A model generated the notes under the pieces. That model saw only the letters and a list, made by a program, of their open reading frames with translations, searched no databases and was not told the origin of the DNA. 64,000 bases of DNA, taken from Dyadobacter sp. CY323. GTDB lineage: Bacteria > Bacteroidota > Bacteroidia > Cytophagales > Spirosomataceae. A program made the translations under genes and the position numbers. Below, piece after piece: positions 20,401 to 29,300 of this stretch; the stretch's first letter is position 1; each line of letters opens with the position of its first letter. The stretch lies in the NCBI RefSeq assembly GCF_021390245.1, contig NZ_JAJUXH010000005.1, positions 124,001 through 188,000 on the forward strand, written 5' to 3'.

Positions 20401-20983
20401 CAAGATCACCCGGGGCGCCAACACGGTCGATAATCCCGGCGACCAGAAAGTGATCGGCAATATGACGCCCAAATACCAGTTCGGTGTAACAGGTAATGTA
20501 AGCTGGAATAATTTCGACTTCAATGTGCTGTTACAGGGAATCGCGAAACGCGATTTTGTACCGAGAGGCAGTTACTTCTGGGGAGCGATCAACAACGGCG
20601 CGGCAGTAGGTACGAATGAAGTGTATAACGATGCCTGGACAGCCGAAAACCCAAGTGCCTACTACCCGATCTACAAGGCTGGCTCTACTTTCAATATCCT
20701 GCCTCAAACCCGCTATCTGCAGAGTTCGGCCTACATCAGGCTCAAAAATATCTCTCTGGGTTATACAATCCCGGCCAAGGTGTTGGAAAAAGTTAAGCTC
20801 ACACAGGTTCGGTTCTATGTGACAGGCCAGAATGTATGGGAACACACAGGGCTGAAAGGAAATTTCGATCCGGAAGTAACCGGCGTGACCGACACGAAGG
20901 ACTCATCGAAAGACTCCGGCGAGACCGGGATGTTCTATCCGCTGCAGAGAGTTGTGTCATTTGGTGTTCAGCTTACCCTTTAA
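17456..20983 (+). CDS. SusC/RagA-like TonB-dependent receptor with STN signalling domain
   Basis: A 1175-residue outer-membrane receptor. A basic, hydrophobic leader (about 1-38) is followed by an STN domain (about 45-115) and a polar linker rich in Asn, Gln and Thr. A carboxypeptidase-regulatory-like domain (about 150-230) comes next, then the EEVIVVGYGT segment and a plug with ALVLVDGIQ and SAAIYGARGAFGVILVTTKKG. The barrel ends QLTL. The STN domain would report occupancy to the upstream FecR. SusD follows 10 bases after the stop, and a sulfatase comes next, so the imported ligand is likely a sulfated glycan or its fragments (inference from context). Confidence 0.95.
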   Translation: MQRFYRMRRWSRLMRLSLFQIILIASVIGNVYAIEGKAQTFLNQKISLNIRNKQIEDILGEIEGKVKAKFVFSPKLIRSHRKVSISANNQPLSKVLDEILVPLELKYKVSDDLIIISREEKTPKNGRSGQPNADPNTTQTNAGDQTPADITVRGKVSDERGEGLPGVNIILKGTTKGTTTDVSGKFEITVPAQGDILIFSFVGFKTFETAVTGQTEMNIRLDSDQSQLEEVIVVGYGTKTKETVTGAISQVSGAALTSRPVTKAGQALQGLIPNLNVVNPDGNPNANPTFNIRGNTSLSGASALVLVDGIQMDMNLLNPADIESITVLKDAASAAIYGARGAFGVILVTTKKGTKDRKPQISYSGSIQFNKPTYLPDMLNTADYMESQNVAQMNLNGTQKYTNDQVKWVNDYIADPVNNPSYHVLPNGKIFWNANPNVLKNMLQPWAPGQNHTVNVNGGNSKTSYYISGGYLKQEGLFKSNTDVFKRYNFTTNVSTDLTDWFKVGAKVNYISTNYDEPHKYPNKGSDWWEQMTRGEPQILFPDKTPAGSPVGEGIATESFVNFLESGSRKISGLATGIYSIDAQAKIIDGLKVSGNLSYTSTRQTLKENQVAFPYIRDTWIPQISGTSPSFVQRNFGTSDYFAANLYADYSKVFAQKHAVSALVGYNQEWYDLTSTTVKRQDLISGEVPVLNLTTGTVSTSDEQTAWAIRGVFARINYDYMGKYLIEFNSRYDGTSRFPSGRRFGYFPSVSAGWRISQEKFMQPISRILPELKLRASYGTLGNQLTATNFPYISLFGIVPQVSYLLGGALPLGISAPGLVSPDLTWEKVSTLDFGADANVFGKLNLGFDWYKRTTSGMLVQGDRLPAVLGTDVPQRNAAELSTTGFEFSIKWADQAGEKLRYDVGVVLSNYKAVITKFDNNPNKLITNYYNGQNIGEIWGFETAGIFNSSAEASGAANQDQLGNSGKWGAGDVQYRDLDGDNKITRGANTVDNPGDQKVIGNMTPKYQFGVTGNVSWNNFDFNVLLQGIAKRDFVPRGSYFWGAINNGAAVGTNEVYNDAWTAENPSAYYPIYKAGSTFNILPQTRYLQSSAYIRLKNISLGYTIPAKVLEKVKLTQVRFYVTGQNVWEHTGLKGNFDPEVTGVTDTKDSSKDSGETGMFYPLQRVVSFGVQLTL

Positions 20984-20993
20984 TTTAACCGCC

Positions 20994-22691
20994 ATGCATA
21001 AGATTAAAACAACCATAACCATCCTCGTACTGTCCCTCCTGACCTGGGCCTGTTCAGACGATTTTTTAGACAAAGTCCCGACCGACTCTTTGAATGAAAG
21101 TAATTTCTGGCATAATGAAAATGAATTGAAACAATATGCCAACAACCTGTACGGCAGTTTCATCGGGCATTCAACAGGTACCGATCAGAGTGCGCTTGTT
21201 TCGGGGGATAATCAGAGTGACAACATGGTTCCTCTGGATTTCAACCTCGTTGCTGCCGGAAGGAACATTGTCCCTACTTCGGGCGGAGGCTGGGACTGGA
21301 AATTGATCCGTACCTGCAATTATTTTCTGGCCAGATATAACCAGACGCCGATCAGCCAGGAAGTGAAAGACAAGTATGCCGGTGAGATACGCTTTTTCAA
21401 AGTCCGCGACTATTATGAAAAAGTAAAAAGCTTCGGCGATGTGCCCTGGCTTTCTAAAGATCTTTCTACCAATTCTCCCGAACTGTATGCGCCGCGTGAC
21501 AGCAGGACCCTCGTCATGGATTCGCTGCTGGCAACCATCAATACAGCGATAGCCAATCTGCCTGCAAAAGCCGCAGCCGAGCCCGGCCGCATTAACAAGG
21601 ATGTGGCATTACTCTTCAAAGCCAGAATGTGTTTGTTTGAAGGTACCTTCCGAAAATACCATGGATTGAGCGGAGGCGAGAAATTTTTGCAGGAAGCTGC
21701 GGCGGCGTCAAGCCAGCTGATCACCGGGGGAATTTATCAGATACACAATACCGGCAAACCCACCTCAGATTACGCGGCATTGTTCAATTCGCTGGACCTG
21801 AGCAGCAATAAGGAAATGATTTTGTACAAAGCCTATGAAACCGGTTTGCTTGGCACCGCCACTTCCTGGAACGTTCAGCTCAACAACTTCAACACCAGCG
21901 CTTCCAAAGCATTGGTGGAATCCTATCTCTGTCTCGACGGCAAGCCGATTTCACAAAGTCCGATGTATCTCGGCGACGACAGCATCCAGGCCGAAATGAA
22001 AAACCGCGACCCGCGCCTGACGCAGACCATCGTGCAGCCAGGAACAGGTATCCAGGCGGGTTTTGGTCTTCCGGCCATTCCGGGATCGGGGTTTAGCGGC
22101 ATCGGCCTGGTGCCTACCGGCTATCAGATCACGAAATACTGGGTAGCCGACCAAACCGAATTCGTCCGTATCCAGAACGGTATCCTTGACGCGCCCATTT
22201 ACCGTTACGGCGAGGCGCTACTGATCAATGCCGAGGCAAATGCAGAGCTGGGTACCGCCACACAAGATGTCATCAACAAGACTATCAATGTGCTGCGCAA
22301 ACGAGCTGGAATGCCGGATATGGTTATTTCCGCGCTGGTGAAGGACTCAAAATCAGAATTCCCTGAATTGCCTGTACTGCTGGACGAGGTCCGAAGAGAA
22401 AGGCGGGTGGAGCTCGCCATCGAAGCACTCCGCTTCGAAGACTTGCTCCGCTGGAAAGCCGGTAAACTGCTTAATAAACCTGTTTTGGGTATGAAATTCG
22501 TCCAAAAGCAATACCCCAAAGCAGTAATTGGCAGCAGTATTTTTGTGAATGATAAAGGTTTTATACTTCCTTATCAGAAATCGCTGCCCAGTGGCCGCAC
22601 ATTCGACGAAGCCAAAAACTATTACCTGCCATTGCCGCTGGACGAAATTGGTCTGAACAATAATCTCACCCAAAACCCCGGCTGGCAATAA
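20994..22691 (+). CDS. SusD/RagB family outer-membrane lipoprotein
   Basis: A 565-residue lipoprotein starting at the ATG at 20994; the frame extends upstream to 20952 but that would overlap the receptor gene and lacks the leader. The lipobox is LTWAC, with Cys20 as the lipidated residue. SusD-family patterns include DDFLDKVPTDSLNESNFW near the N-terminus, the EIRFFKVRDYYEKVKSFGDVPW helix region and a RRVELAIEALRFEDLLRW segment near the C-terminus. The protein ends LTQNPGW, as SusD proteins often do. It is the surface glycan-binding partner of the receptor at 17456 and leads into the sulfatase gene 11 bases downstream. Confidence 0.95.
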   Translation: MHKIKTTITILVLSLLTWACSDDFLDKVPTDSLNESNFWHNENELKQYANNLYGSFIGHSTGTDQSALVSGDNQSDNMVPLDFNLVAAGRNIVPTSGGGWDWKLIRTCNYFLARYNQTPISQEVKDKYAGEIRFFKVRDYYEKVKSFGDVPWLSKDLSTNSPELYAPRDSRTLVMDSLLATINTAIANLPAKAAAEPGRINKDVALLFKARMCLFEGTFRKYHGLSGGEKFLQEAAAASSQLITGGIYQIHNTGKPTSDYAALFNSLDLSSNKEMILYKAYETGLLGTATSWNVQLNNFNTSASKALVESYLCLDGKPISQSPMYLGDDSIQAEMKNRDPRLTQTIVQPGTGIQAGFGLPAIPGSGFSGIGLVPTGYQITKYWVADQTEFVRIQNGILDAPIYRYGEALLINAEANAELGTATQDVINKTINVLRKRAGMPDMVISALVKDSKSEFPELPVLLDEVRRERRVELAIEALRFEDLLRWKAGKLLNKPVLGMKFVQKQYPKAVIGSSIFVNDKGFILPYQKSLPSGRTFDEAKNYYLPLPLDEIGLNNNLTQNPGWQ

Positions 22692-22702
22692 ACTTTTTAT
22701 TT

Positions 22703-24157
22703 ATGAAGCTCAAACCCGTTTTTCAGCTCATTTGTTTCGCAGGTATCTCGCTGGTCATCAGCGGGACTGCCGCCTACAAATCGCCCCCGCCTGCGAAAAG
22801 CAAACCCAATATCATCCTCATTTTCACGGACGATCAAAGATTCAATACGGTCCGTGCATTGGGCAACGACCAGGTCATCACACCCAATCTGGATGGCCTG
22901 GTGCGCGCCGGTACCACCTTCACCCACGCCTATAACATGGGTGCGTGGCACGGGGCTGTGTGCGTGGCAAGCCGGGCAATGCTGCTGACCGGCATGTCGG
23001 TCTGGAATGTGAAAGAGCAGGAAAAAGAGTATGCATCGCTGGTAAACAGCAAGGGTTTCTGGCCGCAGCAGCTCAAACTGGCCGGGTATGAAACGTACAT
23101 GACCGGAAAATGGCACGTCGCCACCGATGCAGCCAAGCTTTTTGACCACGCCAGTCACATTCGTCCGGGGATGCCCAACCAGACGCCACAAGGCTATAAT
23201 CGTCCGCTATCCCGCACAGATACCACCTGGCAACCCTGGAAAGAGGAATATGAAGGTTTTTGGAAAGGTGGCAAGCACTGGAGCGAAGTGGTGGCCGACG
23301 ACGCGCTCGGTTACCTCGACGAGGCTTCCAAAAAAGAAATGCCATTCTTTATGTACCTGGCGTTCAATGCGCCGCACGATCCGCGACAGGCGCCGAAACG
23401 CTGGGTTGATAAATACCCGGTGGATGACATCAAGCTTCCCGTCAGTTACCTGGACGACTATCCTTACAAAGTGGAAATGGGCTGCGGCCCCGACCTCCGC
23501 GATGAACAGCTGGCGCCATTTCCGAGAACACCTTATGCTGTAAAAAAGAACATCCAGGAATACTACGCCAGCATTTCTTATATGGACGAGCAGGTGGGCC
23601 GCATTCTGGAAGCATTGAAAAAAAGTGGAAAGCTTGAAAATACATATATTTTTTTCACCGCCGACCACGGCCTCTCCCTAGGGCATCACGGCCTGATCGG
23701 TAAGCAAAGTATGTTCGATCACAGCATTCGCCCGCCATTGGTGGTGAGCGGGCCGGGTATCCCCAAAGGCGAGAAACGCGACCAGGATGTTTACTTGCAG
23801 GATGTAATGGCGACGAGCTACGAACTCGCGGGTGTCAAAAAGCCTGCGCATGTGTTTTTTAACAGCTTCATGCCATTGATCAGAGACAAAAAAAAGCCAG
23901 GGGCTTATCCGGAGATATACGGTTGCTATATGGATCTGCAAAGGATGGTCCGGGCCGACGGACACAAAATGATCGTCTATCCCAAAGCCTCTAAAATCCT
24001 GCTTTTTGATCTAAAAAAAGACCCGGATGAAATGCACGATATCGCCGGCGAGGCTTCCAGTAAACCGGTTTTGAAATCCTTGAAATTGAAGTTGGTAAAC
24101 CAGCAAAAAATGCTGCATGATGGGCTGGACCTGTCGGGTTTGTTGGGAGGGATTTGA
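22703..24157 (+). CDS. sulfatase family enzyme with CxAxR-type maturation motif
   Basis: A 484-residue type I sulfatase or sulfatase-like hydrolase with an N-terminal leader (about 1-25), so it probably acts in the periplasm or at the surface. Metal ligands are visible: Asp43-Asp44 in FTDDQR and Asp321-His322 in FTADHG, with Lys136 in TGKWH. The formylglycine position is Cys87 in CVASR, i.e. C-x-A-x-R rather than the commoner C-x-P-x-R; the alanine form is also found in functional sulfatases. A C-terminal subdomain mentions the sulfatase-typical LFDLKKDPDEMHDIA. It closes the sigma/FecR/SusC/SusD operon, so its likely substrate is a sulfated carbohydrate taken up by that pair. An anaerobic- or FGE-type maturase would be needed and is not in this window. 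Confidence 0.93.
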   Translation: MKLKPVFQLICFAGISLVISGTAAYKSPPPAKSKPNIILIFTDDQRFNTVRALGNDQVITPNLDGLVRAGTTFTHAYNMGAWHGAVCVASRAMLLTGMSVWNVKEQEKEYASLVNSKGFWPQQLKLAGYETYMTGKWHVATDAAKLFDHASHIRPGMPNQTPQGYNRPLSRTDTTWQPWKEEYEGFWKGGKHWSEVVADDALGYLDEASKKEMPFFMYLAFNAPHDPRQAPKRWVDKYPVDDIKLPVSYLDDYPYKVEMGCGPDLRDEQLAPFPRTPYAVKKNIQEYYASISYMDEQVGRILEALKKSGKLENTYIFFTADHGLSLGHHGLIGKQSMFDHSIRPPLVVSGPGIPKGEKRDQDVYLQDVMATSYELAGVKKPAHVFFNSFMPLIRDKKKPGAYPEIYGCYMDLQRMVRADGHKMIVYPKASKILLFDLKKDPDEMHDIAGEASSKPVLKSLKLKLVNQQKMLHDGLDLSGLLGGI

Positions 24158-24284
24158 ATAGACCTCCTGACAAACGCATTGAAGCTACAGCCCTGATTTA
24201 GAAATTAGTGTTAATCCGTTTGATTTCTTTGTAAACATTCTAGAACTTTCCCCGTAAATAATGACACCAATTTAATAATCAAAA

Positions 24285-24872
24285 ATGCCTTACCCATCTT
24301 CTTTGCACCAGGAAACCGCGCTGTTACAGGCCGTTTCTCAAGGAGATGAAAGGGCATTTACAGTACTTTACAACCATTATCACCAACGGTTGGGTGTACA
24401 CATTTACGGGATCACCAAATCGGCCGAACTGGCCGAAGAAGTGGTTCACGATGTGTTTTTAAAGATCTGGCTCAACCGGGAGATGCTGGCGGACATTGAG
24501 AATTTTCCGGTGTATCTGTATGTGGTTTCAAAAAATGCTGCACTCAATTGTCTCAAAAAAACGGCACGGGAGCAAACGAAGACCACCGATCTCGACACCG
24601 CGCTGGATTACTTGCAGATTACTGAAACCGCCGAAGACGATTACCGTTATCTGCTGATCGATGAAGCGATAGACAGGTTGCCGCCCCAACAGCGGCAGGT
24701 GTATCTGCTCAGTCGGCATGAGCGGCTGACGTATGCGGAAGTTGCGCTGCAGATGGGACTTTCAAAAGAGACCGTCAAAAAGTACCTGCAGATCGCGACG
24801 GAATTTATCTCTACTTACATTCGCAAAAGACTCATTATCAGCATTCTGACTGCGATTCAAATTTATTTTTAA
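24285..24872 (+). CDS. ECF RNA polymerase sigma-70 factor
   Basis: A 195-residue ECF sigma factor. Region 2 spans about 20-90, with FTVLYNHYHQRLGVHIYGI and VVHDVFLKIWLNRE. Region 4 spans about 125-180, with a helix-turn-helix at LTYAEVALQMGLSKETVKKYL. It begins the third Fec-type set, with fecR 73 bases downstream. The C-terminus continues about ten hydrophobic residues past region 4 (IISILTAIQIYF), which is common in Bacteroidota members of this class. It probably controls the SusC-to-PQQ-dehydrogenase genes that follow. Confidence 0.93.
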   Translation: MPYPSSLHQETALLQAVSQGDERAFTVLYNHYHQRLGVHIYGITKSAELAEEVVHDVFLKIWLNREMLADIENFPVYLYVVSKNAALNCLKKTAREQTKTTDLDTALDYLQITETAEDDYRYLLIDEAIDRLPPQQRQVYLLSRHERLTYAEVALQMGLSKETVKKYLQIATEFISTYIRKRLIISILTAIQIYF

Positions 24873-24945
24873 ATTTTTCCAAACAAATAGCCCCTTTTCG
24901 GAAGGCACAATTGTCCTTTAGGCAGAAATCGCAAAAGCGCTGTTT

Positions 24946-26133
24946 ATGATGGATAATCCGGAAAATCGATTAGAGGAACTGTTCAACCGCTACTATCAGG
25001 GGCTGGCAACGGCTTCGGAAACAGAGGAGCTGATGGCGTTCATCCGGTCTTCCAAAGACGATGCCGTCCTGGAAAAATTCCTGAAAAACGGCTGGTTAAG
25101 TCCGGATTCGGAACACAGCATATTCGCCGCCGGCACAAGCCGCACCATGCTGGATTCCATTTTGGATTCTTCGCGTCGCCCGGAAAAAGTGACCACCAAA
25201 GTGTTTCAGCTCGGTTGGCTACGTTATGCGTCGGCTGCCGCCATTATCCTTTTGGTCGGGATCGGAATCTGGTGGAAGTCCCGGTCTGATCCCTCAGAAA
25301 TAGCGCATTCGGAACAATCCAAAACAGAGGATATCAAACCAGGCGGTACACGGGCCCTGCTGACACTTTCAGACGGATCCGCGATTGAACTGGATCGGGT
25401 AGGAAGTGGCTTTTTGGCCCGCCAGGGTGCCGCCGAGATCAGCAAATCAAAGGACGGCGTACTGGTGTACGATGCCAAATCCGGTACGGAGACCTCAAAA
25501 ATCAATATCAACACCCTCGCAACTCCCAAAGGCGGACAGTACGAAATGGTGCTGCCCGACGGAAGCAAGGTTTGGCTGAATGCATCCTCGTCCATCCGCT
25601 TTCCTTCTGTTTTTCCGGCGTCTGAACGAAAAGTTGAAATTACGGGTGAAGCCTACTTCGAGGTAGCAAAAGATAAAAGCAAGCCATTTAAAGTCAAATT
25701 CAACCGGTCCGAAGTGCAGGTGTTGGGTACCAGCTTCAACATCATGGCGTATCCCGAGGAAGGACCTTCACGGACAACGCTCGTAGAAGGTTCCGTCTTT
25801 ATCAAGAACGTGGATCAGAATAAACGCCTCGTCCCCGGCCAGCAGGCTGCGGTATTGTCAACCGGACAGATCAAGACGCAGTACATTGCCCTGGATGGAG
25901 CGCTGGCCTGGAAAAATGGCATGTTTTACTTCAAAGATGCAAGTATAGAAGAAGTAATGCGGCAGATTTCCCGGTGGTATGACGTGGAGATCGAGTACTC
26001 GGGCAAAATTCCTTTACGGCAGTTCACCGGGAAGATCTCACGCAATGTGAACTTGTCGGAAGTGTCCGGAATGCTGCGATATGCCGGCGTACACTGCCGC
26101 ATTCAAGGTACTAAAATGATCATCGACCCCTAG
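24946..26133 (+). CDS. FecR family anti-sigma factor
   Basis: A 395-residue protein (ATG at 24946; a second ATG at 24949). The N-terminal cytoplasmic region (about 1-90) resembles the anti-sigma part, with ETEELMAFI. The membrane segment is around LRYASAAAIILLVGIGIWW (about 91-109). The periplasmic FecR domain has VLPDGSKVWLNASSSIRFP and GEAYFEVAKDKSKPFKV, and a DUF4974-like C-terminus contains FYFKDASIEEVMRQISRWY. This is a complete, typical Bacteroidota FecR. It sits between its sigma gene and the receptor at 26333, and should relay the receptor signal to the sigma factor. Confidence 0.94.
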   Translation: MMDNPENRLEELFNRYYQGLATASETEELMAFIRSSKDDAVLEKFLKNGWLSPDSEHSIFAAGTSRTMLDSILDSSRRPEKVTTKVFQLGWLRYASAAAIILLVGIGIWWKSRSDPSEIAHSEQSKTEDIKPGGTRALLTLSDGSAIELDRVGSGFLARQGAAEISKSKDGVLVYDAKSGTETSKININTLATPKGGQYEMVLPDGSKVWLNASSSIRFPSVFPASERKVEITGEAYFEVAKDKSKPFKVKFNRSEVQVLGTSFNIMAYPEEGPSRTTLVEGSVFIKNVDQNKRLVPGQQAAVLSTGQIKTQYIALDGALAWKNGMFYFKDASIEEVMRQISRWYDVEIEYSGKIPLRQFTGKISRNVNLSEVSGMLRYAGVHCRIQGTKMIIDP

Positions 26134-26238
26134 TTCCGTATATACGATTACGTTCATATTTTCAAAACCCTAAACTGATCTATCACATGACACCAATCCG
26201 AAATTTACCCCCCTGATCTTCGTCTTCGCAAACAAAAA

Positions 26239-26262
26239 GGGAAAATGCGCTAACATTTTCCC
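26239..26262 (+). promoter_or_regulatory. hairpin in fecR-susC spacer (locus 3)
   Basis: A perfect 9-bp inverted repeat GGGAAAATG/CATTTTCCC with a 6-base loop, 105 bases after the fecR stop and 70 bases before the receptor start. No T-run follows. It is the longest of the three spacer hairpins found in the sigma/FecR/SusC sets of this window. A role in mRNA processing, stability or attenuation is possible but unproved. Confidence 0.42.
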
Positions 26263-26332
26263 CGGATGTCCAGGCGCACAACCAAACTTCTCTCAAAAAG
26301 TCCATTTGCTATTCCTAAACCTTTACAAATTT

Positions 26333-29300
26333 ATGAAAATAAACTTGTTGTCCGTTCTATGCGGGTACCGGCAGACACGCTTTCCTGCCAAATTATTGAT
26401 CACTATGACAAGGATCCTCTTTTTGCTCATCGTAAGCTTAACGCAGGTCACTGCGGATGGGTACAGTCAGAAGATAACGCTCCACGCCAAAAACCTGCCC
26501 GTGGAAAATGTGCTGAGAACCATTGAAAGCCAGACCGGCTATCTTTTCTTATATGACAGACTGGATTTGCCCGAGTCGCAAAAAGTATCAGTGCGGGTGC
26601 GGAATGCCACGATCGATCAGGCACTGACGACGCTTTTCCAGGACCTGCCATTGACGTACAAGATTTTTAATCAAAACATTGTACTCAAAAAAGTAGTCAA
26701 AGCAGCTGCCCGGGAAACCATGCAGCCTTTGAAAATGCCGGAGATAAAGCAGGAGATTAATCTCAACTACAAAACGATTGAGCCTTTTAATCAGCCATTT
26801 GAAAGAAGAATAAAAGGAAAAATCACCGATGAGAACGGAAATCCGTTTCCCGGGGTAAGTATCCTGGTCAAGAATTCGCAGACGGGTACGACTTCCGACG
26901 GCAATGGCGAGTACCTGCTGAATGTCCCGGAATCCGGTGACCTGGTGCTGATCGTGAGTTTTGTGGGATATAAAAGTCAGGAGATCAATGTCGGTAACCG
27001 TCAGGAGATCAACGTTGGAATGTCCGTAGATACCAAGTCCCTCAACGACGTGGTGGTAGTGGGATATGGTACCCAGAATAAAAGCAGCATTACCGGCTCG
27101 GTGGCTTCCGTACCAATGAAAAGTATTGAAAACCAGCCATTAACAAGTCTCGACCAGGCAATGGCCGGACAAATTGCGGGGGTAAGCGTCGCACAATCCA
27201 AAGGTGCTCCCGGCGGTGGCGTTTCAGTCCGCGTGCGAGGAACAGGATCCATTGGCGCAGGTAACGAACCATTATATGTGATCGACGGATTTCCCGTATC
27301 CTCCGACTATAACAGCACCTTAAACCCGCTTTCGACCATCAATCCCAATGACATTGAATCCATTGAAATCCTGAAAGACGCCTCTGCGGCAGCGATTTAT
27401 GGTTCGCGGGGAAGTAATGGCGTCGTGCTCGTAACTACCAAACACGGCAAAACAGGAAAATCGACCGTACAAGTGGATAGTTATTATGGTGTGCAGCAGG
27501 TTGCGAATAAAATCGACATGCTGAATGCAAGGGAATATGCCGAGTTCAACACCGAAGCCAGAAATAACGCCTGGATCGATAAAGGTGGTAAAGCCAGCGA
27601 CCCGAACAGCGTGCGCCCTCCTACCCTGCAAATCCCTGAGATGTTTAGGAATCCCGAAACGCTCGGCAAAGGTACCGACTGGCAGGATGAGGTTTTCCGG
27701 ACTGCTCCCATTCAAAACCATCAGATATCCGTTTCAGCTGGCAGCGACAAAACGCAGCTCTTTTTATCCGGGGCTTATTTCAAGCAGGACGGGGTGGTGA
27801 TGAATACAGGTTTCGACCGGTATTCGGCCCGGATCAATCTGGACCACGCGGTTTCGAAAGCCATCAAAGTAGGCGTAAATCTGGCTCCTTCGTTTGCTTC
27901 AACAAAAATTCTACCGGTTGAAGACCAGGTTTTTACAAGCGGAATCCTGGCGTCGGCACTTTCCATGCCACCAACTATTCCGGTATATAATCCCGACGGA
28001 TCGTTTACAACGTTACTGGGAACTTCTCCTTACAACCTCGGCGTCATCGACAATCCCGTGGCGATTGCGAGTAAGGTGAAAGATAAAAGAACGGTTTTCA
28101 GGACTTTGGGAAACATTTATGCGGAGGTTAACATCCTGGAAGGCCTGAAATTCAGGGCTTCGTTCGGATTGGATTATTCCGACTCCCGCCAAAGCACTTA
28201 CTATCCGTCGGATCTCGGGAGCAACGGAGTTCCCGCACCAGTGCAGGCGAGAGGTTCGGCCAGCACCGGACGTGATATCAACTGGCTGAATGAGAACGTG
28301 CTCAGCTACAAGAAGACATTCAATTCCAAACACGAACTGGACGTACTGGCAGGATTTACTTCTCAAAAAGCAAAATATGAAGCGACTTCACTCGCTGCAA
28401 CCAATTTCCCAACCGACCTGGTGACTACATTAAATGCAGGACAGGTTACCAGTGGCGGCACCGGGTTATCCGAATGGTCACTACTCTCCTATTTCGGCCG
28501 GGTTAACTACACGTTTGCGAGCAAATATCTTTTGTCGGCAACCGTACGCAGAGACGGATCCTCCCGGTTTGGTGCACAAAACAAATGGGGTACATTCCCT
28601 TCTGCCTCGGTGGGATGGTTCCTCTCCGAAGAGAACTTTTTAAAGTCGCAGCACGTCGTGACCGACCTCAAAGTTCGCGCCAGCTACGGTCTCGCCGGGA
28701 ACAATACCATTGGTAATTACAGCCAGATCGGACTTTTATCCAACCGCAGGTACAGTCTGGGTGCGGGAACCGGGAGTGTGGTTTACGGTTTGTACCCTTC
28801 CTCGATCAGTAACGAGCAGCTGGGCTGGGAGATCATGCACCAGATGGACATCGGGATTGATTTCGGTATTCTGAGAAACCGGCTGATGTTCACGATCGAT
28901 TACTATAACAAGAACACTACCGACCTGCTGCTGAATGTACCGGTGCCTGCTTCGACAGGTTATGAAACCGCTTTGCAAAATATTGGCAAGCTCAACAACC
29001 GCGGATGGGAGTTCAGCGTAAACAGCAAAAATTTTGTAAAAGCATTCAAATGGTCGACCAACTTTAACATTTCGTTTAACCGAAATAAAGTGGTCGCACT
29101 GGGGCCTGAGGGTAATCCGATTATTTCAAAAAGTCCTTCATTCAGCCCGAATACCCACATTACCAAAATCGGGGAACCGATCGGAAGCTACTGGGGCTAC
29201 GAGGTGACGGGCATTTACCAGTCGCAGGAAGAAGTGAACAATACTCCGTCCGTGAAAGGCAGCTCGAAACCGGGTGATTTGAAATACAAAGATGTGGACG

